Below are positions 1 to 5,749 of a stretch of DNA of 6,413 bases, piece by piece (the stretch's first letter is position 1; each line of letters opens with the position of its first letter). Under the pieces are notes generated by a model. That model ran no database searches. It was given only the letters and a program-made list of their open reading frames with translations, and had not been told where the DNA came from. The DNA comes from Vulcanimicrobiota bacterium. Its GTDB lineage: Bacteria > Eremiobacterota > Eremiobacteria > Baltobacterales > Baltobacteraceae. The stretch is from assembly GCA_030042755.1 (NCBI GenBank), contig JASHZC010000066.1:1-6413 (forward strand), in the 5' to 3' direction. Both the position numbers and the translations under genes were made by a program.

Positions 1-15
1 AAAGACGGCCGGTTT

Positions 16-50
16 AGAGAAACGAGAGGGCCCGCCGGAGCGGGCCCTCT
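16..50 (-). terminator. Rho-independent-type terminator after flagellin
   Basis: A perfect 11-bp inverted repeat (AGAGGGCCCGC / GCGGGCCCTCT, 25-35 and 40-50) surrounds a 4-base loop. On the minus strand it is followed by CGTTTCTCT, a short and interrupted T-run. It begins about 35 bases after the flagellin stop codon. The other side (51-60) has no T-run, so it looks like a one-way terminator for the leftward unit. The stem is very GC-rich and stable, but the U-tract is weak, so termination may be partial or helped by Rho. Between stop and terminator there is also a small hairpin with a GCGA loop (63-74). A 7-base inverted repeat (1-7 with 80-86) flanks the whole structure. Confidence 0.8.
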
Positions 51-84
51 GACGCTGACCAAGCGGTCGCCCGCTAGATCGTCT

Positions 85-1320
85 TTAACGGAAGAGCGTG
101 AGAACGGTCTGCGCGTTCGCGTTCGATTGCGCGAGGACCGAGGTGCCGACTTGGACCAAGACCTGGAGCTTCGTGAATTCCGTCGTCGCTTCACCAACAT
201 TGAGGTCTGCGATGTCGGATTCTGAGGCTTGCAGGTTCGTCGCGGCGGTGTTGTCGTTCGACTCGTCGATTCCGAGGCGAACAGTCACGGCACCGAGCTG
301 CGCCTGTTGCGTGGTCAGGGTCTGCAACGCGATGTCGATCTGGCCGATCGCGTCTTCCGCGCCGAGCGACGGGTTCTCGGCCGTCGACAGGGCAAGGTTG
401 ATGTTCGAGATGCGCAGCGTGTTCGTGTTGGTCGCTGCGATGCCGAGCTGGATCACGTCGCCTTCATCAGCGCCCGACTGGAAGTTGAACGCCGGTGCGG
501 TTGCGTAGTTCGTCGGTGCGACGTACTGCGAGAACTTGATGTACGCCGTTTGGCCGATGTCGCCGAGCGTCGGTGCCGAGAAGTTGATCGTTACGCCGTT
601 ATCGACGCCGGACGCAAGCGTGATCGTGTCGGTACCCGACGCGAGCGTCTGGGTGTTGACGATCTGCTGCGTTTGGCTGTTGAACTGCGTAACTTCGATC
701 TGCGGCGCGCCGCTGGTCGGGTTACCCTGGTTGGCGACGACTTGAACTTCGATCGTCGCATCCTGCGTGTTCGCGGAAGTCGCGAAGCCGGCAGGCGTGA
801 CGATGTTATTCACGAGGAAACCGCCGGCTTCGAGCGCCGCGTTCGCCGTGATGTTGTAGTAGGCTTCAGCGCCTGCCTGGTCGCCCTGATGGCTGCCGTC
901 AAGAAGCGCTTGTCCGTTGAAGTTCGTGTCTTGCGAAATGCGATTGACTTCAAGCAGAAGCTGAGAAACTTCCGCCTGCAGATTGATGCGATCGCTCTGG
1001 CTGTTGACGTCCGACGCCGCTTCGACCGCAAGGGTGCGAATGCGCTGCAGGATGTCGGTTTCTTGCGTCAGCGCGCCGAGTGCGACTTGCGCCGCATTAT
1101 TGGCGTTCTGAACGTTCTGCGAAGCCTGATTGAAAGCTTCATATTGCGACGTAAGGTTCGTCGCAATGGCGTTGCCGGACGGATCGTCGGCAGCGCTGTT
1201 GATGCGCAAACCAGAAGAGAGCTGCGTTACAACTGTTTGCAGCTGGGATTGATTGTTGTCGAGGTTAAGTTGAACCTGATTCGACAACAGATTCGTGGCA
1301 ATGCTGAGGCCTGTAGCCAT
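85..1320 (-). CDS. fliC: Flagellin (filament subunit)
   Basis: This encodes a 411-residue flagellin, the subunit exported through the flagellar type III apparatus and polymerised into the filament. The N-terminal D0/D1 region is clear: SSGLRINSAADDPSG at about 35-49, a long heptad-like helix, LQRIRTLAVEAA at 91-102, and NRISQDTNFNGQALLDG at 126-142. The C-terminal D1/D0 half spans about 286-411 and includes SVLAQSNANAQTVLTLFR at the end. The middle (about 145-285) is a short, Thr/Asn/Gln-rich variable part with no recognised domain. It has no Cys or Trp and only two Lys. The ATG at 1320 is chosen because GGAGG lies just upstream; an in-frame GTG at 1350 would put the hairpin and Shine-Dalgarno inside the gene. 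It has its own sigma-28-type promoter and a probable CsrA-controlled leader. The family call is very secure; the symbol (fliC or hag) is by convention. Confidence 0.97.
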   Translation of the reverse strand: MATGLSIATNLLSNQVQLNLDNNQSQLQTVVTQLSSGLRINSAADDPSGNAIATNLTSQYEAFNQASQNVQNANNAAQVALGALTQETDILQRIRTLAVEAASDVNSQSDRINLQAEVSQLLLEVNRISQDTNFNGQALLDGSHQGDQAGAEAYYNITANAALEAGGFLVNNIVTPAGFATSANTQDATIEVQVVANQGNPTSGAPQIEVTQFNSQTQQIVNTQTLASGTDTITLASGVDNGVTINFSAPTLGDIGQTAYIKFSQYVAPTNYATAPAFNFQSGADEGDVIQLGIAATNTNTLRISNINLALSTAENPSLGAEDAIGQIDIALQTLTTQQAQLGAVTVRLGIDESNDNTAATNLQASESDIADLNVGEATTEFTKLQVLVQVGTSVLAQSNANAQTVLTLFR

Positions 1321-1323
1321 TTT

Positions 1324-1331
1324 TCCTCCAT
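1324..1331 (-). promoter_or_regulatory. Flagellin Shine-Dalgarno with overlapping CsrA-like site
   Basis: The minus strand reads AUGGAGGA here, followed by AAA and the ATG. GGAGG is a strong Shine-Dalgarno with a rather short spacer (4 bases). The same bases contain an ANGGA motif (AUGGA) and a second GGA, the core that CsrA recognises. A CsrA dimer bound here would directly block the ribosome. The Shine-Dalgarno is seen directly; the CsrA role is inferred from the known Bacillus hag system and the adjacent csrA and fliW genes. Confidence 0.75.
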
Positions 1332-1335
1332 GAGT

Positions 1336-1351
1336 GGTGCTCGAAGGCACC
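1336..1351 (-). promoter_or_regulatory. Small hairpin in flagellin leader
   Basis: GGTGC and GCACC pair as a 5-bp stem around a six-base CTTCGA loop, 5 bases upstream of the AUGGAGGA element. It may act as a spacer that brings the upstream ACGGA hairpin and the Shine-Dalgarno to a distance a CsrA dimer can bridge. It could also simply stabilise the mRNA. Visible in sequence, function inferred. Confidence 0.5.
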
Positions 1352-1364
1352 TATACGCTAGCCT

Positions 1365-1392
1365 ATAGGGAAGAGTGTCCGTTCTCCCCTAT
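1365..1392 (-). promoter_or_regulatory. 5'-terminal leader hairpin displaying ACGGA (putative CsrA site)
   Basis: On the minus strand ATAGGGGAGA (1392-1383) pairs along its full length with TCTTCCCTAT (1374-1365), ten pairs including one G-U. The 8-base loop is ACGGACAC. GGA, and more exactly ANGGA, in a hairpin loop is the established high-affinity CsrA recognition geometry. The hairpin starts at the predicted transcription start of the sigma-28 promoter, so it would be the very 5' end of the flagellin mRNA. Together with the AUGGAGGA at the ribosome binding site it gives two CsrA-type sites about 45 bases apart. Confidence 0.65.
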
Positions 1393-1397
1393 GCTTG

Positions 1398-1424
1398 GTA
1401 TCGGCGGGTGATAGCCGTAGTTTA
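1398..1424 (-). promoter_or_regulatory. Sigma-28 (FliA/SigD) promoter for flagellin
   Basis: The minus strand reads TAAA (1424-1421), exactly 15 bases of spacer, then GCCGATAC (1405-1398). The known sigma-28 consensus is TAAA-N15-GCCGATAA, so only the last base differs. Transcription would start around A1392 or A1390, giving a leader of about 70 bases. The -35 element lies three bases beyond the csrA stop codon. This predicts that flagellin is a late-class gene with its own transcript, on top of any read-through from csrA, since no terminator is seen between them. Confidence 0.88.
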
Positions 1425-1427
1425 GGG

Positions 1428-1667
1428 TCATTTCCGGGGGCGCAAAGTCGCGCGATCGGCCTTTCCGGCCGGGGCCGCGGCCGGGGCAGTGATCGCCTCC
1501 TGGTTGGCGCGGCGGATCTCTTCGTAGACCTCCGAACGGTGCACGGGCACCGACCGCGGCGCTTCGATTCCCAGCTTGACCTGGTCTCGATCGACGGCCA
1601 CGATCACAATGCGAATATCGTCACCAATCATAATCGACTGGTTGATCTTGCGGCTCAGGACTAACAT
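1428..1667 (-). CDS. csrA: CsrA carbon storage/translation regulator
   Basis: The 79-residue product is a CsrA/RsmA-family RNA-binding protein, a dimer that binds GGA motifs in mRNA leaders and usually blocks ribosome access. The signature is complete: [18 protein letters not shown] at 1-18, VKLGIEAP at 30-37, and [12 protein letters not shown] at 40-51. Residues Leu4 and Arg44, critical for RNA binding in E. coli CsrA, are both present. Asn55, a position I recall as needed for FliW control in Bacillus CsrA, is also conserved. The tail (57-79) is an Ala/Pro/basic extension, making the protein longer than the 61-residue E. coli form, as in FliW-regulated CsrAs. It follows fliW by 45 bases and precedes flagellin, its expected mRNA target. 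The start is fixed by AAGGAGGG nine bases upstream. Confidence 0.97.
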   Translation of the reverse strand: MLVLSRKINQSIMIGDDIRIVIVAVDRDQVKLGIEAPRSVPVHRSEVYEEIRRANQEAITAPAAAPAGKADRATLRPRK

Positions 1668-1670
1668 CTA

Positions 1671-1698
1671 CAAGGGCCCTCCTTGGCGTTTGGAAGGA
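1671..1698 (-). promoter_or_regulatory. csrA ribosome binding site in a foldable, CsrA-like context
   Basis: AAGGAGGG (1684-1677) is a near-ideal Shine-Dalgarno, 9 bases from the csrA ATG. It lies within CCAAGGAGG, whose CAAGGA core fits the CARGGA heart of the CsrA selection consensus. Two alternative short stems could hide it: CAAGG (1685-1681) with CCTTG (1675-1671), or TCCTT (1698-1694) with AAGGA (1684-1680). This suggests possible autoregulation of csrA. The Shine-Dalgarno is certain; the regulatory reading is inference and each stem is only 5 bp. Confidence 0.55.
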
Positions 1699-1712
1699 CC
1701 TTTTCGGCGCGA

Positions 1713-2177
1713 TTAGGCGCTCTTACTGCTCGCCAGACTCTTCCGCGGAATGGGTTCTCGGGCCGAATAGCTCACGTTGTCGAGCATGATCTGGCGACCT
1801 TTGCGGTTGCGCAGGTTCACCACGATCGGCGCCATCAGATTCATCGTCATCTCTTCAGCGTTCTTGGTGACGACTACAACGCAAAGGGTCGTGAAGTCGG
1901 AGGCCTCGCGAATCTCGAGCGACGTAAACGCATAGGCAGGCAGCTTCGGCTCGTAGTCTTCGAAGATCATCCACGGATCGGCGGTCGGCAGTGCGACTGC
2001 CGGATCGTCAAGGCTCTGCAACCAGATGAAGCTCGGGTGGCTCTCGACGTTGAGCGGGATCCAGCGCCGCAGGGTCGCAAAGCCCGGAAGCCCCCATGGG
2101 AACTCGATCACGTCGGAGTCTGCAAACGTGCATTCTCCGAATCGGGGTAAGTCGAGTGTCGTTTGCGTTTCGCTCAT
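1713..2177 (-). CDS. fliW: FliW flagellar assembly factor, CsrA antagonist
   Basis: The 154-residue protein belongs to the FliW family. FliW binds either flagellin or CsrA in the cytoplasm; when flagellin is exported, freed FliW binds CsrA and relieves flagellin translation. Family hallmarks are FPWGLPGF (26-33), a block from SFIWLQS through DDPAVALPTADP (49-68), FEDYEP (72-77), VTKN (103-106), NLMAPIVVN (113-121) and GRQIMLDN (127-134). Length is normal for the family (about 150). The ATG at 2177 is preferred because AAGGA sits eight bases upstream. A longer frame opens at a TTG (2207) that overlaps the flgL stop, but its ten extra residues would include the Shine-Dalgarno. It lies 26 bases after flgL and 45 before csrA, an order shared with Bacillus. 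Confidence 0.96.
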   Translation of the reverse strand: MSETQTTLDLPRFGECTFADSDVIEFPWGLPGFATLRRWIPLNVESHPSFIWLQSLDDPAVALPTADPWMIFEDYEPKLPAYAFTSLEIREASDFTTLCVVVVTKNAEEMTMNLMAPIVVNLRNRKGRQIMLDNVSYSAREPIPRKSLASSKSA

Positions 2178-2185
2178 TCGCTGTT

Positions 2186-2191
2186 TCCTTG
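2186..2191 (-). promoter_or_regulatory. fliW Shine-Dalgarno (CAAGGA)
   Basis: The minus strand reads CAAGGA followed by 8 bases and the fliW ATG. It decides the start at 2177 over the upstream TTG. Like the csrA ribosome binding site it matches CARGGA, so a CsrA effect on fliW is conceivable, although no clear hairpin is seen here. Confidence 0.7.
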
Positions 2192-2203
2192 AATTATAGC
2201 CGA

Positions 2204-3529
2204 TCAACCGTTCTGTAGGTAATCGAAGAGGTCGCTTTGTTCGAGGCGGGTTGTCGTTTCATATGCAGCTTCAAGCGCAGTCTGTGTGAGACTGAACTGG
2301 CTGGTCGCCTGGGCCACGTTGACGTCTTCGAGGCTTGACTGTATCTGTGTATCGGACGTTTCCCGGGTCGACTCCACCGACGAAAGCGCGGTCACCGTTT
2401 GCACGGTGGAGCCGGCGCTCGAGGCAGCCTGCAGCGCGACGGTAAGGACGTTGTCGATGTCTCCAAGCTGCGTCGACAAATTCGTGACCACGTCCGGCGC
2501 CGTATTCAAAAGGAACGCGGTGGTGAAATTTGCCACCGTTGCCAGACCCGCGGCCGACGGAATGTCCGAGATCGTGAAGGGCTGGTCCCCGACGTCCGTC
2601 AGGGAAAGGCGCTGCGTGGTGTAGTTGAACGAGGCCGTGACCCCGGTGGCAGCCGTTTCTGCGTTGATGTCGTTTACTACGTCGGCCATCGTCGTTCCAG
2701 CGGTCAAGATGAACGACGTTCCGCCCGGCGAGAGCGACGACGCGATCGAAAACGCGATATCGCCATTTGAGTCGGCAACGAGCGGCACGCCCAGGATCGG
2801 CGGATTGGTCGATTCGAGCGACGCCATTGTCGTTGTCGGAAGAACGGATGCTTCCGGAACGTTGACCTGCGTGCTGCTCTCGTCGACGACGGATCCGTTG
2901 TCGAGCGTGTTGCGCAGCGTCATCAACATTTGAAAGACGCTGGGCGAACCGTTGGCGGAATTTGTGTTGAAGGCTTGCTGCAGCGTCACACCCGTAGGCA
3001 CGAGTTGGCCGTCGGGAAGCCGCTCGTACTGCTGCACGTCGTTTGCTTGCGACGTCACCGCGGTCGGCGGATTGCCGATGGCGGTTACGAGGCTCGATCC
3101 TGAGACCGCAGACGTTCCCGAAAAAATGTACTTGCCGTCGTACTGGGTGTTGGCCAGGCCGATCGCCTCTTCCAACAACTGATTGACCTGCGTTCCAATG
3201 TCTTGGCGCTGCGCCGCGGTCAGCGTATCCGATGCGCCCTCGATCGCGAGGCTTCTTGCGCTTTGCAGTAGGCTCGTTAGGCTCGAGAGCGTGCTGTCGG
3301 TGGTCGATAGGAGACTGTTCAAGCCGGTCAGGTTGCTGCCGACTTGCGTTGTTATCGCGCCGTCGTTGCGAATCGAAAGATCCTGCGCGATGATCGTCGG
3401 ACCGTCGGACGGCTCGGACAGCTCGATGCCGCTCGAAAGTTCTTCGCTCTCTTGCTCGTACGTTGCTTCGAGGTTGTCGATCGCGTTCGTCTGATTCGAG
3501 AAAATCGTCGAGGTTGCGATGCGCATCAT
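2204..3529 (-). CDS. flgL: FlgL hook-filament junction protein (HAP3)
   Basis: The 441-residue product is FlgL, the flagellin-like second junction protein that sits between FlgK and the filament. The N-terminus (MMRIATSTIF, then LSSGIELSEPSDGP at 31-44) is the flagellin/FlgL fold start, and GLANTQYDGKYIFSGT near 130-145 is a typical FlgL block. The C-terminus has TALEAAYETTTRLEQ followed by DLFDYL (433-438), diagnostic for FlgL rather than flagellin. It is longer than the 317-residue E. coli protein because of an extra Ser/Thr/Val-rich middle region, probably a surface-exposed domain. No Cys or Trp, and a single Lys. Two adjacent ATG codons start the gene; the first has the better spacing (11 bases) to AAGGAG. 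It follows flgK by 15 bases. Confidence 0.94.
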   Translation of the reverse strand: MMRIATSTIFSNQTNAIDNLEATYEQESEELSSGIELSEPSDGPTIIAQDLSIRNDGAITTQVGSNLTGLNSLLSTTDSTLSSLTSLLQSARSLAIEGASDTLTAAQRQDIGTQVNQLLEEAIGLANTQYDGKYIFSGTSAVSGSSLVTAIGNPPTAVTSQANDVQQYERLPDGQLVPTGVTLQQAFNTNSANGSPSVFQMLMTLRNTLDNGSVVDESSTQVNVPEASVLPTTTMASLESTNPPILGVPLVADSNGDIAFSIASSLSPGGTSFILTAGTTMADVVNDINAETAATGVTASFNYTTQRLSLTDVGDQPFTISDIPSAAGLATVANFTTAFLLNTAPDVVTNLSTQLGDIDNVLTVALQAASSAGSTVQTVTALSSVESTRETSDTQIQSSLEDVNVAQATSQFSLTQTALEAAYETTTRLEQSDLFDYLQNG

Positions 3530-3540
3530 GGCGGATGCCT

Positions 3541-3547
3541 CTCCTTA
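3541..3547 (-). promoter_or_regulatory. flgL Shine-Dalgarno overlapping the flgK stop
   Basis: The minus strand TAAGGAG contains the flgK TAA stop as its first three bases and serves as the flgL ribosome binding site. This suggests that ribosomes finishing flgK help start flgL, keeping the two junction proteins in step. Confidence 0.8.
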
Positions 3548-5749
3548 GGACCCCACACCCAAGCCGGTGACGACGGTGTCGAGCAGCTGGCTGAGCGTCG
3601 AGATGGTTTTCGCCGCCGCCTGATAGGCGGTTTGGTATTTGATCAGGTCTTGCGTCTGTTCGTCGATGTTGATACCGGAAATGCTCTGGCGTTCTTGGTC
3701 GATCGTCGAAGCGAGGTTCGTCTGCGTGGTCGCGCCGGTTGTCGCCGTTTGGGTGTCGAGACCAACCTGCGTGACGAGCTGACCGTAATACCCCTGCAGC
3801 GTCTGCGTCTGCGCCGAAGTGATCGTGAACCCGGCGGCATGGGCGTACTGCGGCGTGAACGTAATCGACTCGACGCCCGTAGTCGGGTTGATGCTGATCG
3901 CCGACACCGTCACGTTCTCTTGCGGGACACCGCCGCCCAAGGTGGCGTCGAGCGTGAGCTGCTGGCCGACTTGCACGTTGTTGTCACCGCTCGGCAGCGC
4001 GACGGTAATCGGCGTACCGGCGGTCGCAGCGGCGGGGCTCGTCGTCTCGAGCGCCGGGAAACCGACGTTGCTTTGAAACAAACTGGTCAGCGCGTTGGCA
4101 ACGCCGTTGTCGTCCTCACCGTAGGCGTTGCTCGCGTTTTGCTGGACGCCGTTGATGTTGCCGGCTCCGAGCGCCCCCAAAAGCGACGTGTTCGGGGTGG
4201 CCGCGTTGTACTGGTTGTCGGTAATCGTGAACGCGGGCGTCTGCGCGAGCGTCTGCTGTTCGCCGCGCAATTGCAGGCTCTCGTTCGACGGGTCGCGTGA
4301 GAACTCGATCTCTTGCGACGCCGAGTTGTACGTAGCATCCACGCCCGACTGCAGCGCGTTGAAGCTCGACACGAAATCTTGCACGTTATCGGCGTAGATC
4401 ACGCCGGGCACCCCGCCGGTGGCCGGTGGCGGCGACGACGTATAGGTGAACGTCTGCGCGACGCCGTTCACCGTGATCGTCAGCGTGCTGTTCGCGGCGA
4501 ACGCGGCCGTCGGAGCATTGGCAATCGCGCCGTTGTTAATCAGCGCCTGCGACGGATCCACGCTGTTGTCCGACGAGTTCATCGGCACGATACCGGTCGT
4601 CGTACTCGTATTGGCCGACGTGTTGGCCATGACCACCGGCAACTCGTTCGGGTCGGTGATTCCGGCTTCGATATTTCCCGCTGAGATCGGCAACTGATTG
4701 TCGATCGGCTGAAACAGAGCAGTACCTGCCTGACCGTCCGAATCGTATCCGCTTTCGGTGATGCGATTCACTTCGTTGGCGAGCGTCGATGCGAATTGAT
4801 TGAGCTGCGTTTCGTACGAACCGAGTTTGTTGTTGTACAGATCCTGCAGAGCAGCCAGCTGACCGCTGCCGAGCGGAACGCCCGGCGATGACGTCGACTG
4901 CGGCGGGTTCGTCGCGAAATAGACGTTGAAGCTCGGGGACCCATTGGAAGATGTCCCGACCACGGGCGCGGCAAGATTGTACGAGACGGTGTCGTTGACC
5001 AGGGCTTGGCCGTTCACGGTCACCAGCACCGACCCGTCGGTCTGGACCGAGGTCTGCACCGAAATGTACTGCGAGAGCTGGTCGATGTCGTAGTCGCGCT
5101 CGTCTTCGAGCGTGTTCGGATTGTCGCCGACCGCCGTCGATGCGCGGATCTGGCCGTTGAGCGAAGCGATCTGGCCCGTCAAGCCGTTGATCGACTGGAC
5201 GATCGTCGCGCCTTGGGTCAGGGCTTGACTCTGCGCGCTGGTAACCGCAGCAGACGAGTTGTTGAGCGATTGCGCGAGCGATTGCGCCGAGGTCAGCACG
5301 CTCGACGCATCGGCTTCGGTATTCCCGGTTGCGGACGCATTGACGAGCGCGGTGACGGCCGACTGGAAATTGGTGAACGCCGTACTCACGCCTGCGTCGG
5401 GATCGCCGAGCTCCGACTGGACGGTATTGAGAATCGTTTCCTCGGTCGTGTAATAATTTTCGGACGACGTCGCGCCCCGGAAGAGATCGTCGTAGGCTTC
5501 GGTGTTGATTCGCTGGACGCTCGAGACGACGACGCCTTCGCCTGCCGTACCTGGAATGTTCGTCGAATAGAACGGGGAGTCGTCAACTGCCGGCGCCTCG
5601 GTCAGTTCCGCGACTTGCTGGGTCGCTCCCGGCGTATCGACGTTGGCGATGTTGTTGCCGGTAACGTTCTCCGCAACGGTAAACGCATCGAGCGACGTCG
5701 ACATGAGGTCGAGCCCGAAGAACGTCGATTGCGGAAAGAAGCTGCTCAT
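3545..5749 (-). CDS. flgK: FlgK hook-filament junction protein (HAP1)
   Basis: The 734-residue product is FlgK, the junction protein directly on the hook. The N-terminal rod/hook/HAP motif is NNIANVDTPGATQQ (32-45), and the C-terminal D0 helix is SGINIDEQTQDLIKYQTAYQ (691-710) followed by AAAKTISTLSQLLDTVV. These match the FlgK-type ends, SGVN-DEE and YQ-AYQA-A. It is far longer than the E. coli protein (547), with a large Ser/Thr/Asn/Gln-rich middle likely forming extra surface domains. In most FlgKs the N-terminal motif reads GYSRQ; here it is GATQQ, lacking the Tyr and Arg. No Cys or Trp, three Lys. The ATG at 5749 overlaps the flgN stop (ATGA). FlgL follows immediately, supporting FlgK over FlgE/FlgG relatives. 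Confidence 0.94.
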   Translation of the reverse strand: MSSFFPQSTFFGLDLMSTSLDAFTVAENVTGNNIANVDTPGATQQVAELTEAPAVDDSPFYSTNIPGTAGEGVVVSSVQRINTEAYDDLFRGATSSENYYTTEETILNTVQSELGDPDAGVSTAFTNFQSAVTALVNASATGNTEADASSVLTSAQSLAQSLNNSSAAVTSAQSQALTQGATIVQSINGLTGQIASLNGQIRASTAVGDNPNTLEDERDYDIDQLSQYISVQTSVQTDGSVLVTVNGQALVNDTVSYNLAAPVVGTSSNGSPSFNVYFATNPPQSTSSPGVPLGSGQLAALQDLYNNKLGSYETQLNQFASTLANEVNRITESGYDSDGQAGTALFQPIDNQLPISAGNIEAGITDPNELPVVMANTSANTSTTTGIVPMNSSDNSVDPSQALINNGAIANAPTAAFAANSTLTITVNGVAQTFTYTSSPPPATGGVPGVIYADNVQDFVSSFNALQSGVDATYNSASQEIEFSRDPSNESLQLRGEQQTLAQTPAFTITDNQYNAATPNTSLLGALGAGNINGVQQNASNAYGEDDNGVANALTSLFQSNVGFPALETTSPAAATAGTPITVALPSGDNNVQVGQQLTLDATLGGGVPQENVTVSAISINPTTGVESITFTPQYAHAAGFTITSAQTQTLQGYYGQLVTQVGLDTQTATTGATTQTNLASTIDQERQSISGINIDEQTQDLIKYQTAYQAAAKTISTLSQLLDTVVTGLGVGS

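Noticed and set aside
1318..1350. GTG start at 1350 extending flagellin by ten residues
   Set aside because: Flagellins start close to the helix seen at MATGLSIATN, and the GGAGG directly before the ATG at 1320 fixes the start.
229..1368. Long open frame (379 codons) on the plus strand opposite flagellin
   Set aside because: Its translation is Arg/Val-rich without any recognisable motif and it is a mirror of the flagellin gene, where GC-rich codon bias leaves few stops on the other strand. The opposite frame encodes an unmistakable flagellin.
2193..2198. TATAAT between flgL and fliW, a perfect sigma-70 -10 box
   Set aside because: A start about seven bases downstream would fall inside the fliW Shine-Dalgarno and remove it. 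The best -35 candidate (TTACCT with an 18-base gap) is poor. A promoter for something else cannot be excluded, but support is thin.
2175..2207. TTG start for fliW at 2207, overlapping the flgL stop as TTGA
   Set aside because: The ten extra residues would contain the AAGGA Shine-Dalgarno, and the ATG at 2177 has ideal spacing. FliW family length also fits the shorter form.
3344..4300. Long open frame (318 codons) on the plus strand across the flgL-flgK junction
   Set aside because: Arg-rich, low-complexity composition, antisense to two clear genes; typical shadow frame in GC-rich DNA.
4386..4393. Exact GCCGATAA on the minus strand inside flgK, a perfect sigma-28 -10 box
   Set aside because: Fifteen bases upstream there is GGTG rather than TAAA, and the site encodes Ala-Asp-Asn in the middle of flgK, far from any start. 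Probably chance.
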